This document shows, one piece after another, positions 1 to 7,388 of a stretch of 16,870 bases of DNA (position 1 is its first letter; every line of letters starts with the position of its first letter). The notes beneath the pieces are model-generated. The model was given only the letters and a program-made list of their open reading frames with translations. It ran no database searches and was not told the DNA's origin. This stretch comes from Candidatus Brevefilum sp. (GTDB lineage Bacteria; Chloroflexota; Anaerolineae; Anaerolineales; Anaerolineaceae). The stretch spans positions 1 through 16,870 of the forward strand of contig SLIC01000126.1 in the NCBI GenBank assembly GCA_007135845.1, given 5' to 3'. The position numbers and the translations under genes are program-made.

Positions 1-77
1 AGAATGAAATGTGGCGGTTTGATCTTATCTGGATTGGATACCTGCGAACAGTATTTAATAACCGTGATCGAGCGTAA
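1..77 (+). CDS. possible 3' end of an unidentified gene (partial)
   Basis: Reading frame 3 is open from the window edge to a TAA at 75-77 and gives about 24 residues ending RTVFNNRDRA. The piece has an aromatic/hydrophobic patch (WRFDLIWIGYL), as in the tail of a membrane or membrane-associated protein. The stop lies 3 bp from the stop of the minus-strand PspC gene, which would be a tight convergent arrangement. Frame 1 is also open to 84, so the choice of frame rests only on residue character. The family is not recognised. Confidence 0.3.
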   Translation, partial: NEMWRFDLIWIGYLRTVFNNRDRA

Positions 78-80
78 TTC

Positions 81-278
81 TTAGATACCCTCAGGTTTTT
101 CCGGAACAATCAACCACATAATCAGGTAAATCCAAAAGCCAGAAGAAGCCCCAAAAAACAGCAGCACAAAGACCAGCCGGATGATGGTGGGATCAATCGT
201 CAGGTGCTCACCCAACCCAGCACAAACACCGCCAATCATGCCATCAGACGGGATGCGATATAATCTTTTTGGTTCCAT
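81..278 (-). CDS. small PspC-domain membrane protein
   Basis: This 65-residue protein is essentially one PspC domain. It has the N-terminal segment KRLYRIPSDGMIGGVCAGLG, then a short spacer with IDPTIIRL, then one hydrophobic membrane helix at about residues 34-58 followed by VPEKP. PspC domains are small inner-membrane modules first described in the phage-shock (envelope stress) system of Escherichia coli. In many bacteria they stand alone, as here, with unknown partners. I chose the ATG at 276-278 because AAGGAGAT sits just upstream on the minus strand. An upstream in-frame start would add 27 residues not typical of the domain and overrun the ribosome site. No pspA, pspB or pspF homologue is visible. 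The family is secure; the specific role is not. Confidence 0.88.
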   Translation of the reverse strand: MEPKRLYRIPSDGMIGGVCAGLGEHLTIDPTIIRLVFVLLFFGASSGFWIYLIMWLIVPEKPEGI

Positions 279-318
279 GTTTATCTCCTTTACTCTCAAT
301 GTTGTTATTTCACTATTA

Positions 319-349
319 AGTATACGGTTGAAACCAAAAAAGGTAGCAA
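319..349 (-). promoter_or_regulatory. weak promoter candidate for the PspC gene
   Basis: Read on the minus strand there is TATACT (319-324) as a -10 element and TTGCTA (344-349) as a poor -35 element, spaced 19 bp. The -10 is good, the spacing is long, and the assignment is tentative. Confidence 0.28.
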
Positions 350-391
350 AACTCCCCAAGCGGGGGTGTCAAACCATTCTTATGCAAACAA

Positions 392-420
392 TTCACAGAT
401 GGGCCTAGAAGTGGTATAAA
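392..420 (+). promoter_or_regulatory. sigma70-type promoter for the lipM-like operon
   Basis: TTCACA (392-397) and TATAAA (415-420) each match the consensus at five of six positions and are separated by exactly 17 bp. The predicted transcript start lies about 30 bp before the ATG at 457. This is the only strong promoter pair seen before the three tightly packed genes that follow. Confidence 0.6.
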
Positions 421-456
421 AAAGGGATTGAAATAACTCATCTCAAGGTAAAGAAA

Positions 457-1284
457 ATGCTCTATGAAAAATCGACCTGGCGTTTGATCGAACATCCCCC
501 GGCACCTGGCGCATGGAATATGGCCGTTGACGAAGCCATTTTGGAATCTGTTTATAAGTTTGAATCTCCTCCCACATTGCGTTTATATGCCTGGGAGCCA
601 GCCTGCCTGTCCCTGGGGCACGCCCAACGCTTGTCAGAAGCCAACCTGGATGTGCTTAATCAGAATGGCTGGCATCTTGTTCGGCGACCCACCGGTGGAC
701 GCGCCATCCTCCACGTCGATGAGCTGACCTACTCGGTGATTGCCCATCAATCTGAACCCCGGGTTCGCGGCGGTGTTCTTGAAAGTTATTTACGCCTTTC
801 CAAAGCGCTGTTAGAAGCCCTAATTATCCTGGGGCTGAATCCTGAAGCCAACGAAAACGCGCCCAACCAAAAGCCCCCAACACCTAACCCGGTTTGTTTT
901 GAAGTCCCCTCGAATTATGAGATCACGGTCAACGGCAAGAAGCTGATCGGGTCTGCCCAGGCGCGTCGCAAAGAGGGCATCCTCCAGCATGGTGCGTTAC
1001 CGTTGTATGGCGACCTGACCCGCATTATCACGGCCCTGGTATTCAAAGACAGCGCTGCCCAGGCTGATGCAAAATCTCGCCTGTTAAGCCATGCGACCAC
1101 CATTGAGCGTGAGCTTGGACATCGCCCAAACTGGGAACAAGCCAGCCATGCTTTTCAGAGGGGGTTTCAAAAAGAACTGAACCTAAACCTCCAGCCGGGT
1201 CAGCTCACTGTAGAAGAGACCCAGCGGGCGCAAGAGCTTGTCCATGAAAAATACGACCACCCATCCTGGATCGAACGGATTTAA
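457..1284 (+). CDS. LipM-like octanoyltransferase / lipoate-protein ligase family protein
   Basis: The 275-residue protein belongs to the BPL/LplA/LipB fold family that attaches octanoyl or lipoyl groups to lysines of carrier proteins such as GcvH and 2-oxoacid dehydrogenase E2. The lipoate-binding motif RRPTGGRAILH is at residues 76-86, and NGKKLIGSAQARR followed by ILQHGALPL is at about 159-183. Cys147 in VCFEVPSNYEI occupies the place of the acyl-thioester cysteine of octanoyltransferase LipM, which argues for octanoyl transfer from acyl carrier protein rather than ATP-dependent lipoate ligation. The length is typical. A weak AAGG-type ribosome site precedes the ATG. The stop is 6 bp before the start of the next gene, so the two are probably co-transcribed. 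Substrate choice between octanoate and free lipoate is inferred from the cysteine alone. Confidence 0.85.
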   Translation: MLYEKSTWRLIEHPPAPGAWNMAVDEAILESVYKFESPPTLRLYAWEPACLSLGHAQRLSEANLDVLNQNGWHLVRRPTGGRAILHVDELTYSVIAHQSEPRVRGGVLESYLRLSKALLEALIILGLNPEANENAPNQKPPTPNPVCFEVPSNYEITVNGKKLIGSAQARRKEGILQHGALPLYGDLTRIITALVFKDSAAQADAKSRLLSHATTIERELGHRPNWEQASHAFQRGFQKELNLNLQPGQLTVEETQRAQELVHEKYDHPSWIERI

Positions 1285-1290
1285 TTGTCA

Positions 1291-2379
1291 ATGATAAAGC
1301 ATCATTCTCACCACCGAGTTTGGAAAATTCTCCTTGCTGTTTGCTTGCTTTCAATTGTTTTTGCTGCCTGTGTACCAGAGACGCCGACACCCACCCCAAC
1401 CATTGCTCCCACTGAAACACCGACAACAGCTCACACCCCCACCTCAACACCAACACCCCGTCCATCGCCCACACCAACCCTGCCCCCATTAGGGACAGAT
1501 GGAAATCCAATTACCATTGGCTTCATCCCACCGCAAAACGGCGTGGGGAACGGGGCGATCAATGACTTTGTCAACACACTCATCGATGAAACCGATTACG
1601 CCATCGAAGCCTTTCTCTACCCCGATTTTCAGTCACTTTCTGCAGCACTCCTCGATGGTGAAATTCATCTGACCTGGCTCAAACCCTTTGAATACCTGTA
1701 TCTCAACCAGCAAGGCGCGGCTGAGGTGATGCTGATGACCAATCATCTCGGCGTTTTTGCTTATGGCGTCCAGTTCATGGCTCACATTAATCGCGGCTTC
1801 ACACCCTTTTTTGACCCAGAAACAAACCAGTCAATTGGTACATCCATCGCAGCCCTCCAACAGTTTTCAGGGACCCGACCCTGCTTGATTGAGCCGCAAT
1901 CCATTCCAGGCAATTTTGTGCCCTTAGGTTTGCTTGCCAATGCCAGCACACCAACCCTCGCCCCTGTTTATACTTACAGCTATAATGCTATGCTCCGGGC
2001 ACTCTATATTCAAGGCATCTGTGATTTTGGTGTCAGCTTTGCCCTAACTGGCGATCCGTTGACTTCAGGTGATATCATGCAGAACCTGCCAGATGCACCA
2101 GAACAGCTTATGATCGTCTGGCAATCAGATGGAATTATCCCCAACCTCAATTTATCTGCTTCACCCACACTGCCTACTTTTATCCGTTTCAGATTGGAAG
2201 AAGCGGTGATCAGGATTGCCGACAGTCCGCAAGGTCTCACCACGATCAGCACTGCTCTCAATTACGATGTCGAAGCTCTGCGTTCTATTCAAGATCATTT
2301 TTACAACCCATTGCGGTCAGCGATTGCTCCCCTTGAATTGGATCTGGAGTCCCTCCTTTTATCAACACCTGAACCATGA
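1291..2379 (+). CDS. PhnD-like substrate-binding lipoprotein
   Basis: The 362-residue protein starts with a basic N-terminus and a hydrophobic signal segment ending in the lipobox VFAAC, so Cys27 would be lipidated and the protein anchored outside the membrane. Residues 29-66 are a Pro/Thr/Ser spacer typical of Chloroflexota lipoproteins. From residue 70 on it resembles phosphate/phosphonate-binding proteins of the PhnD type: ITIGFIPPQN, then a region about choosing and reaching ligand (LLDGEIHLTWLKPFEYLYL) and a conserved GVFAYGVQFM segment. I prefer the ATG at 1291 to a TTG at 1285; neither has a Shine-Dalgarno, and coupling to the preceding stop is likely. No permease or ATPase gene adjoins it. 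The last codons overlap the next gene (ATGA). The ligand cannot be told from sequence. Confidence 0.78.
   Translation: MIKHHSHHRVWKILLAVCLLSIVFAACVPETPTPTPTIAPTETPTTAHTPTSTPTPRPSPTPTLPPLGTDGNPITIGFIPPQNGVGNGAINDFVNTLIDETDYAIEAFLYPDFQSLSAALLDGEIHLTWLKPFEYLYLNQQGAAEVMLMTNHLGVFAYGVQFMAHINRGFTPFFDPETNQSIGTSIAALQQFSGTRPCLIEPQSIPGNFVPLGLLANASTPTLAPVYTYSYNAMLRALYIQGICDFGVSFALTGDPLTSGDIMQNLPDAPEQLMIVWQSDGIIPNLNLSASPTLPTFIRFRLEEAVIRIADSPQGLTTISTALNYDVEALRSIQDHFYNPLRSAIAPLELDLESLLLSTPEP
1375..1488 (+). repeat. low-complexity Pro/Thr-coding stretch
   Basis: Bases 1375-1488 encode residues 29-66 of the lipoprotein and consist largely of alternating ACA/ACC and CCA/CCC codons, giving repeated TP dipeptides. 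The strand is very C-rich and nearly free of G. It acts as a flexible wall-spanning or surface spacer in the protein. Such tracts are prone to length change by slippage. Confidence 0.75.
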
Positions 2380-3032
2380 CCATCTTTCGAAAAATATTTC
2401 GTTTTCTTTTCCATGGCATCCTCTATCTGGTAATTGCCGGATTCCTGGTCATGGGTTTGCTCAGAACAGGCATGCTTATCTTTGGTAGAACAAGAACCCA
2501 CCTGCCAGAAAATGTACCGCAAGCCCCGGTTGCTCTCGTCTTAGGTGCTGGGCTAAATCGTGATGGCACACCCGGTATCGTCCTCAGAGACAGGGTTAAT
2601 TCTGCCGCAGAGCTGTATTTTTCTGGAAAGGTTGAAAAAATATTGATGAGCGGTGACAACACAACACCTTTCTATAACGAGCCAGGCGCAATGTACAATT
2701 ATGCCCTCACCCTGGGGATACCTGAAGAAGATATCGTCCTTGATTATGCAGGCAGGCGCACTTATGATAGCTGCTACCGCGCTAGGGCCATATTTGGTCT
2801 CGAGAAGCTTATCGTTGTAACGCAAGCCTACCATCTGCCGCGTGCCTTGTTTCTGTGCAATGCCCTGGATATTGAAGCCTATGGGGTTACTGCTGATGAA
2901 GCAAATTACAATCGCTCTCGTTATACATTTTGGTGGTTCCGTGAGATCCTTGCCTCCATTAATGCCTACTGGGATATTTTCATCATCCATCCAGAACCAA
3001 TTCTGGGGAACCCTGAACCCATTTTCCCATAA
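2376..3032 (+). CDS. SanA/YdcF-type DUF218 membrane protein
   Basis: The 218-residue protein has one N-terminal membrane helix (about residues 9-35) followed by a DUF218 domain. Landmarks are VALVLGAGL (52-60), LMSGD (90-94), the segment YNEPGAM (100-106), DYAGRRTYDSC (123-133) and TQAYHLPRALFLC (149-161), all characteristic of the SanA/ElyC/YdcF family. SanA is linked to vancomycin exclusion and ElyC to cell-envelope precursor metabolism in enteric bacteria; the chemistry of the family is not settled. The start codon overlaps the stop of the lipoprotein gene in an ATGA tetranucleotide and no Shine-Dalgarno is visible, so translation is probably coupled. Function here is best stated as envelope-related, by family only. 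Confidence 0.85.
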   Translation: MTIFRKIFRFLFHGILYLVIAGFLVMGLLRTGMLIFGRTRTHLPENVPQAPVALVLGAGLNRDGTPGIVLRDRVNSAAELYFSGKVEKILMSGDNTTPFYNEPGAMYNYALTLGIPEEDIVLDYAGRRTYDSCYRARAIFGLEKLIVVTQAYHLPRALFLCNALDIEAYGVTADEANYNRSRYTFWWFREILASINAYWDIFIIHPEPILGNPEPIFP

Positions 3033-3095
3033 TCCTGAAGCTTTTTAAAATTCTTATATTAAAATAGATGTCTGTTGGCATCAATATTGCACTTT

Positions 3096-3100
3096 AAGGA
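3096..3100 (+). promoter_or_regulatory. ribosome binding site of the HD-domain gene
   Basis: AAGGA lies 7 bases before the ATG at 3108. It shows that this gene, unlike the two before it, has its own initiation signal after a 75-bp gap. I find no convincing promoter pair in that gap. Confidence 0.55.
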
Positions 3101-3107
3101 TTGAATT

Positions 3108-3665
3108 ATGAACAGAGAACAAGCTTTAAAAATCGTCCATCAATACATCAAGAACCCAAACCTGATCAAGCATATGCTGGCAGTTGAAGCGGCCATGCGC
3201 TTTTACGCTCGAAAATATGACCAGGATGAGGAAAAATGGGCAGTCGCTGCGCTGCTGCATGACTTCGATTGGGAGATTCACCCCACCATGGAAAAACATC
3301 CCACGGCAGGAGAACCCATCCTTCGGGAGCATGGTGTGCCTGATGAGATCATCCGGGCCGTTCTCAGCCATGCCAATCATACTGGCATACCTCGGGAAAC
3401 CTTGATGGAAAAAGCCCTGTTTGCCTGCGATGAAATCACCGGATTGATCACAGCCGTAGCCCTGGTAAGGCCTTCTCGTTCACTGGATGACCTTAAACCG
3501 AAATCGGTGAAAAAGAAGTGGAAAGACAAATCCTTTGCCGCAGGGGCAAACCGGGAAGAAATCGAACAGGGCGCAGCAGAATTAGGTGTGGACCTGTGGG
3601 AGCATGTTGGCAATGTAATCAATGCCATGAACCTCATCGCTGAGGATTTGGACCTGGCTGGTTGA
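3108..3665 (+). CDS. HD-domain phosphohydrolase family protein
   Basis: The 185-residue soluble protein carries an HD-superfamily metal site: His22 (LIKHMLAVE), His51-Asp52 (ALLHDFDWE), His64 (EKHPTAGEP), His88 and His91 (LSHANHTG) and Asp108 (ACDEITGLI). The pattern H...HD...H...H...D matches metal-dependent phosphohydrolases of the HDIG type, which often cleave phosphate esters or nucleotides. This length, with a lysine-rich segment VKKKWKDKSFAAG near residues 134-146, matches a common stand-alone family annotated only as HD-domain hydrolase. The substrate is unknown. The ATG has a good AAGGA upstream. The stop lies 29 bp before the next gene, so the two could share a transcript. Confidence 0.85.
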   Translation: MNREQALKIVHQYIKNPNLIKHMLAVEAAMRFYARKYDQDEEKWAVAALLHDFDWEIHPTMEKHPTAGEPILREHGVPDEIIRAVLSHANHTGIPRETLMEKALFACDEITGLITAVALVRPSRSLDDLKPKSVKKKWKDKSFAAGANREEIEQGAAELGVDLWEHVGNVINAMNLIAEDLDLAG

Positions 3666-3694
3666 TCGCCAGGAGAAGAATAAGGAAAAATGCC

Positions 3695-4804
3695 ATGAAG
3701 TTAACAGGTAAAGGTTATTACATTTGGATCGTTAAGCAATGTGAAAGGGGAGACCCAGACAGGATTGCTGCCTTAGCTCGTGAAGCCAACCTGACTCATG
3801 TTTTAATTAAAATTGCTGATGGTGCCTTTCCTTATAATGTAGATTTGAACAATGGGTTCGATTACGTTCGGCCTGTTGTAAATAAACTGCATGCACAGAA
3901 TATATCGGTCTGGGGTTGGCAGTATGTTTATGGCAATTACCCAAACCAGGAGGCTGAAATCGCGGTTAGGCGGTCGGTTGAATTGGGCGTCGATGGGTTT
4001 GTGGTCAATGCAGAAGGTGAATATAAACAGCCTAACAAAGCTCAGGCTGCCAGTCGGTATATGAACATCCTGCGCAGCAACCTGGGGAGCTTACCCATCG
4101 CCCTGAGTTCTTATCGTTTCCCATCCTATCATCACGGTTTTCCATTTACGAATTTCTTGGATCGTTGTGACTACAACATGCCCCAGGTGTATTGGATGAG
4201 GTCTCGCAATAATGCCGGCGCTCAATTAATCCGCTGTGTCAATGAGTTTAAGAAAATCAGACCCTTTAGACCCATCATCCCCACTGGACCGACCTTCAGA
4301 GAACACGGCTGGGTGCCCCAGGAAAGTGAAGTGATCGAGTTCATGGACGTCGCCCAAAAATTAGGCATTACAGCGGTCAATTTCTGGGAATGGGGACGCT
4401 GCCGCCGAGACCTCCCTCATTTCTGGGATCTTGTCAGAGACTACCCTTTTCAAAACCCAAATCAATCCACCAGCCTTCCCAACCAGTATATCAGTGCCTT
4501 AAACAAACAGGAGATTGACCAGGTGCTCAGGCTCTATCACCATAATGCTTTTCTTATCCGTACGGCTCGGGCAGTACAGGGTATTGAAGGAATCCGTGCC
4601 TGGATCAAATCTTTACTCGAGTCCTACGCGAAAGGTGAATTCAAACTGATTAACGAAGTTCAAAACAGAAACATCCTCAACTTTCGCTGGCAAACAGAAG
4701 ATGCGGCTGGAAATCAATTCGAGAGTCGGGACACGATGGGTTTATTAGATGGCAAGATCATATTCCACTATTCCCTCACCCAGCCGATAAACGCATCTCC
4801 TTGA
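3695..4804 (+). CDS. glycosidase-like TIM-barrel protein with C-terminal NTF2/SnoaL-like domain
   Basis: From the ATG at 3695, preceded by TAAGGA, the protein has 369 residues. Residues 1 to about 252 look like a (beta/alpha)8 glycoside-hydrolase-type barrel: GYYIWIVKQC, THVLIKIADG, ISVWGWQYVYG, VDGFVVNAEGEY, CDYNMPQVYW and VNFWEWGRCRRD alternate as expected of strands ending in acidic or aromatic residues. Glu107, Asp159 and Glu232 are candidate active-site acids. Residues 265-369 resemble an NTF2/SnoaL-like domain (YHHNAFLIR, GIEGIRAWIKSLL, then paired strands ending LDGKIIFHYSL). No signal peptide is present, so it is probably cytoplasmic, which is odd for a wall-active glycosidase. A TTG at 3662 is possible but would overlap the HD gene and lacks a ribosome site. 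The exact family is not recognised. Confidence 0.72.
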   Translation: MKLTGKGYYIWIVKQCERGDPDRIAALAREANLTHVLIKIADGAFPYNVDLNNGFDYVRPVVNKLHAQNISVWGWQYVYGNYPNQEAEIAVRRSVELGVDGFVVNAEGEYKQPNKAQAASRYMNILRSNLGSLPIALSSYRFPSYHHGFPFTNFLDRCDYNMPQVYWMRSRNNAGAQLIRCVNEFKKIRPFRPIIPTGPTFREHGWVPQESEVIEFMDVAQKLGITAVNFWEWGRCRRDLPHFWDLVRDYPFQNPNQSTSLPNQYISALNKQEIDQVLRLYHHNAFLIRTARAVQGIEGIRAWIKSLLESYAKGEFKLINEVQNRNILNFRWQTEDAAGNQFESRDTMGLLDGKIIFHYSLTQPINASP

Positions 4805-4809
4805 TGATC

Positions 4810-7251
4810 TCATTTCCCCAGTACAGCCACTGCATCTAGTGGGATCGTCATTTCAAGAATCTCATCACCCGTCTTAACTTCAATAATTACATCACCCCGT
4901 TGCATCCGGTTACAGCTCGGCGCATCAGTCACCCGTACCAAACGGCTGGCTGCCTCTTGAAAATGCAACACGCCATTTTGACCCAACAAACCAATCATTG
5001 CACCAATCACGTGTTCTTTTTCTGGTAGTTTCCAGGAAATAACCCCAAGGCCATAACGACCCTGGGTTGGGAATAAAGATGTTTCCATGCGCTTGGCACG
5101 CCCACGATTGGTCACCAACAATAATTCACCACGTTGCGATGCATTGCCCCCACCCACAACTTCATCACCTGCATGCAGTTTGATGCCGTTCACGCCGGCT
5201 GCCACAAGACCCATAATTCTTGCTTCATCTTCACTGAAACGAATGCCCATGCCTTGTTTGGTGGCTAATAAAATATCCTGGGTGCCCTGAGTGATCACCA
5301 GCGTAACGAGGCTATCACCACCATTGATCTTTGCCAACGTAAACAAATTGGCCGATGGTCCAGGTAAATCACGCAGGGCAGACCGTTTGATCATCCCCAT
5401 CCGGCTGACACTGGTGATATAACCATCATCTTCTGTCAAACCCGTAGGAGCTGAAAAGATCATCTTCAGTGAATCTTCCCGTCTTAGCGGCGTCAATGCC
5501 GTGATCTGGGCTCCTTTTTCAGGGTCATCAGCAATAGGTACAGCCTGCACCGAAAGGGCCGCTGCTTCACCCTTTTCAGTAACAATGTACAGGGTATGAT
5601 GGGTGGTCGTCCGAAGGATCATTTTCGGTGCATCGATCCCCCACTGCCTGAATGATTTATCCTCATCGGTTCGGGCAATACGATAATTGCGAGAAATCGC
5701 CACCCACACATACTTTTCTGGCATAACATCCTTTGTTGTCAGACGATCAATGGCTGTCTCACCATGCTCCATCTGGATGATTTGCGTACGGCGAGGGTCT
5801 GCATAATGTTCCCGCACTGCCTTTAACTCATCGACAACAACCCCGCGCATTTTCTTTTGTGAGCGAAGTAAATTCTTGAGCTCCTTAATCCGTTTGGTGA
5901 TATCTTTAAACTCATCCTCGATTTTCCTGCGCTCCAGGGCAGCCAAACGACGTAAGGGCATATCGAGAATGGCTTGGGCCTGGATTTCATCAAGGTTAAA
6001 TTTACGCATCAGGTTCGTTCGCGCCGTTTCAACCCTTTGGGATCGTCGTATGGTCGAGATAACCTCATCAAGGTTCTCCAAAGCAATCAGGTATGCCTTC
6101 AAAATGTGCAAGCGTGCTTCACATTTCTTAAGCTCGAATTCACTGCGACGCTTAACCACCTCTAAACGGTGATCAGCAAACACTTTTAATGCTTGCTTTA
6201 AGTTTAATTTTTGAGGTTGTCCCTTGACCAGCGCCAGCAAGTTAATCCCGAAAGTGGCCTGCATGGATGTGCGTTTATAGAGCGTCCTTAAGATCACATC
6301 AGGAACAGCTGATTTGTTTAACTCGATCACAATCCGCATTCCCTGCCGGTCCGATTCATCCCGCAGGTCGCTGACACCCTCTAAAACCCCATCTCGAACA
6401 AATTCAGCAATCTTTTCGATCAGAGAGGCTTTATTGGTCATATAGGGCAATTCTGTCACAATAATACGTTTGCGCCCCCTGCTCATCTCCTCCAACATGA
6501 CCCTGGCTCTTATTCGCAGACGGCCTTTGCCGCTCCCATAAGATTGAGCCAGGGTTTCTGTCTGATCATCGGTAATGATTAATCCACCCGTGGGAAAATC
6601 AGGACCTTTAATGTGCTGCATCAGGTCTTCGACGCCTATATCATCAATTTTTGTCCAATTCTCAAGCATCATCACCAGGGCATCAACAATTTCACCCAGG
6701 TTATGGGGCGGGATGTTGGTCGCCATAGCAACAGCAATGCCCGATGCACCATTAACCAGCAGGTTGGGAATCGAAGAAGGCAACACCTCTGGTTCCTGGA
6801 GCGTACCGTCAAAATTATCGACAAAGTCTACGGTTTCCATTCCCAACTGCTGCAGGATGTCCATGGATATGTCTGTCAATCGGGCTTCTGTGTACCGCAT
6901 AGCAGCAGGCGGATCGCCGTCAACACTGCCAAAATTTCCCTGCCCCTCCACCAAGATGTAACGTTGAGAAAAGTCTTGCGCCAGGCGTGCCATCGCATCA
7001 TACACGGCCATATCCCCGTGGGGATGATATTTCCCCAATACCTCACCCACAATTCTGGCAGACTTTTTATGGGCAGTGCCAGGATGTAACCCCATGTCAT
7101 ACATGGCATACAGGATACGTCGTTGCACAGGCTTGAGTCCATCCCTGGCGTCAGGCAGCGCCCGAGATACGATGACACTCATCGCATAATCAAGATAAGA
7201 CTGCTGCATTTCTTCATTGATGTTGATTGGGCGTACAATACCTAAATCCAT
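4810..7251 (-). CDS. gyrA: DNA gyrase/topoisomerase IV subunit A (GyrA-type, no GyrA box)
   Basis: The 813-residue protein is a type IIA topoisomerase A subunit, which cuts and rejoins both DNA strands together with a GyrB/ParE partner. The breakage-reunion domain fills residues 1-490: the winged-helix core with [15 protein letters not shown], catalytic Tyr120 preceded by Arg119 ([10 protein letters not shown]), the tower and the coiled coil. A beta-pinwheel C-terminal domain follows from about 505. GQGNFGS and overall length favour GyrA, but the signature Q-R/K-R/K-G-G-R/K-G box expected near residues 525-545 is missing, and position 81 is Met instead of the usual Ser. It could therefore act as a topoisomerase IV-like enzyme. 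TTGAGGAG precedes the ATG. It has its own promoter and is separated from rpoC by a terminator; its stop is 5 bp from the convergent plus-strand gene. Confidence 0.9.
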   Translation of the reverse strand: MDLGIVRPININEEMQQSYLDYAMSVIVSRALPDARDGLKPVQRRILYAMYDMGLHPGTAHKKSARIVGEVLGKYHPHGDMAVYDAMARLAQDFSQRYILVEGQGNFGSVDGDPPAAMRYTEARLTDISMDILQQLGMETVDFVDNFDGTLQEPEVLPSSIPNLLVNGASGIAVAMATNIPPHNLGEIVDALVMMLENWTKIDDIGVEDLMQHIKGPDFPTGGLIITDDQTETLAQSYGSGKGRLRIRARVMLEEMSRGRKRIIVTELPYMTNKASLIEKIAEFVRDGVLEGVSDLRDESDRQGMRIVIELNKSAVPDVILRTLYKRTSMQATFGINLLALVKGQPQKLNLKQALKVFADHRLEVVKRRSEFELKKCEARLHILKAYLIALENLDEVISTIRRSQRVETARTNLMRKFNLDEIQAQAILDMPLRRLAALERRKIEDEFKDITKRIKELKNLLRSQKKMRGVVVDELKAVREHYADPRRTQIIQMEHGETAIDRLTTKDVMPEKYVWVAISRNYRIARTDEDKSFRQWGIDAPKMILRTTTHHTLYIVTEKGEAAALSVQAVPIADDPEKGAQITALTPLRREDSLKMIFSAPTGLTEDDGYITSVSRMGMIKRSALRDLPGPSANLFTLAKINGGDSLVTLVITQGTQDILLATKQGMGIRFSEDEARIMGLVAAGVNGIKLHAGDEVVGGGNASQRGELLLVTNRGRAKRMETSLFPTQGRYGLGVISWKLPEKEHVIGAMIGLLGQNGVLHFQEAASRLVRVTDAPSCNRMQRGDVIIEVKTGDEILEMTIPLDAVAVLGK

Positions 7252-7269
7252 AATTGCTCCTCAAGCTCA

Positions 7270-7298
7270 ATATTAAGCCTTTATCAGATTGCCGTCAA
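7270..7298 (-). promoter_or_regulatory. promoter candidate for gyrA
   Basis: Read on the minus strand, TTGACG (7293-7298) and TAATAT (7270-7275) are separated by 17 bp. The -35 matches at five positions and the -10 at four. The start would lie very close to the gyrA ribosome site, giving a short leader. A second TATAAT at 7327-7332 lacks a -35 at proper distance. Confidence 0.5.
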
Positions 7299-7335
7299 GA
7301 ATCCTGAATAAAGAACATATGTTTCATTATATCAC

Positions 7336-7367
7336 AAAAAATCCCGGGAGATTTCCCGGGATTTTTT
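7336..7367 (-). terminator. intrinsic terminator after rpoC (symmetric)
   Basis: A perfect 14-bp inverted repeat (7336-7349 and 7354-7367) encloses a 4-base loop. The stem core is TCCCGGGA, with six A at one end and six T at the other, so either strand yields a hairpin followed by a U-tract. It lies 21 bp past the rpoC stop in the direction of transcription and upstream of the gyrA promoter. Confidence 0.93.
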
Positions 7368-7388
7368 AATTTCTATTTAAAGCTGGGG

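Noticed and set aside
279..359. N-terminal extension of the PspC gene by 27 residues
   Set aside because: The shorter start at 278 has a clear AAGGAG-type ribosome site and begins right at the PspC domain; the extension would also run through the candidate promoter.
351..369. CCCC/GGGGG inverted repeat between the divergent genes as a terminator
   Set aside because: The stem is short and bulged and no T-tract follows; it also lies between two promoters rather than after a gene.
1285..1290. TTG start for the PhnD-like lipoprotein
   Set aside because: It adds only two residues, has no ribosome site, and an ATG follows two codons later.
3662..3694. TTG start extending the glycosidase-like protein
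   Set aside because: It overlaps the HD gene stop, while the ATG at 3695 has TAAGGA at a proper distance.
4827..4842. Small hairpin CCACT/AGTGG past the glycosidase-like gene as a terminator
   Set aside because: It has only five base pairs, no T-tract, and lies within gyrA coding sequence.
7327..7332. TATAAT on the minus strand as the gyrA -10 element
   Set aside because: The position for its -35 element falls inside the terminator hairpin and shows no match; the pair at 7270-7298 fits better.
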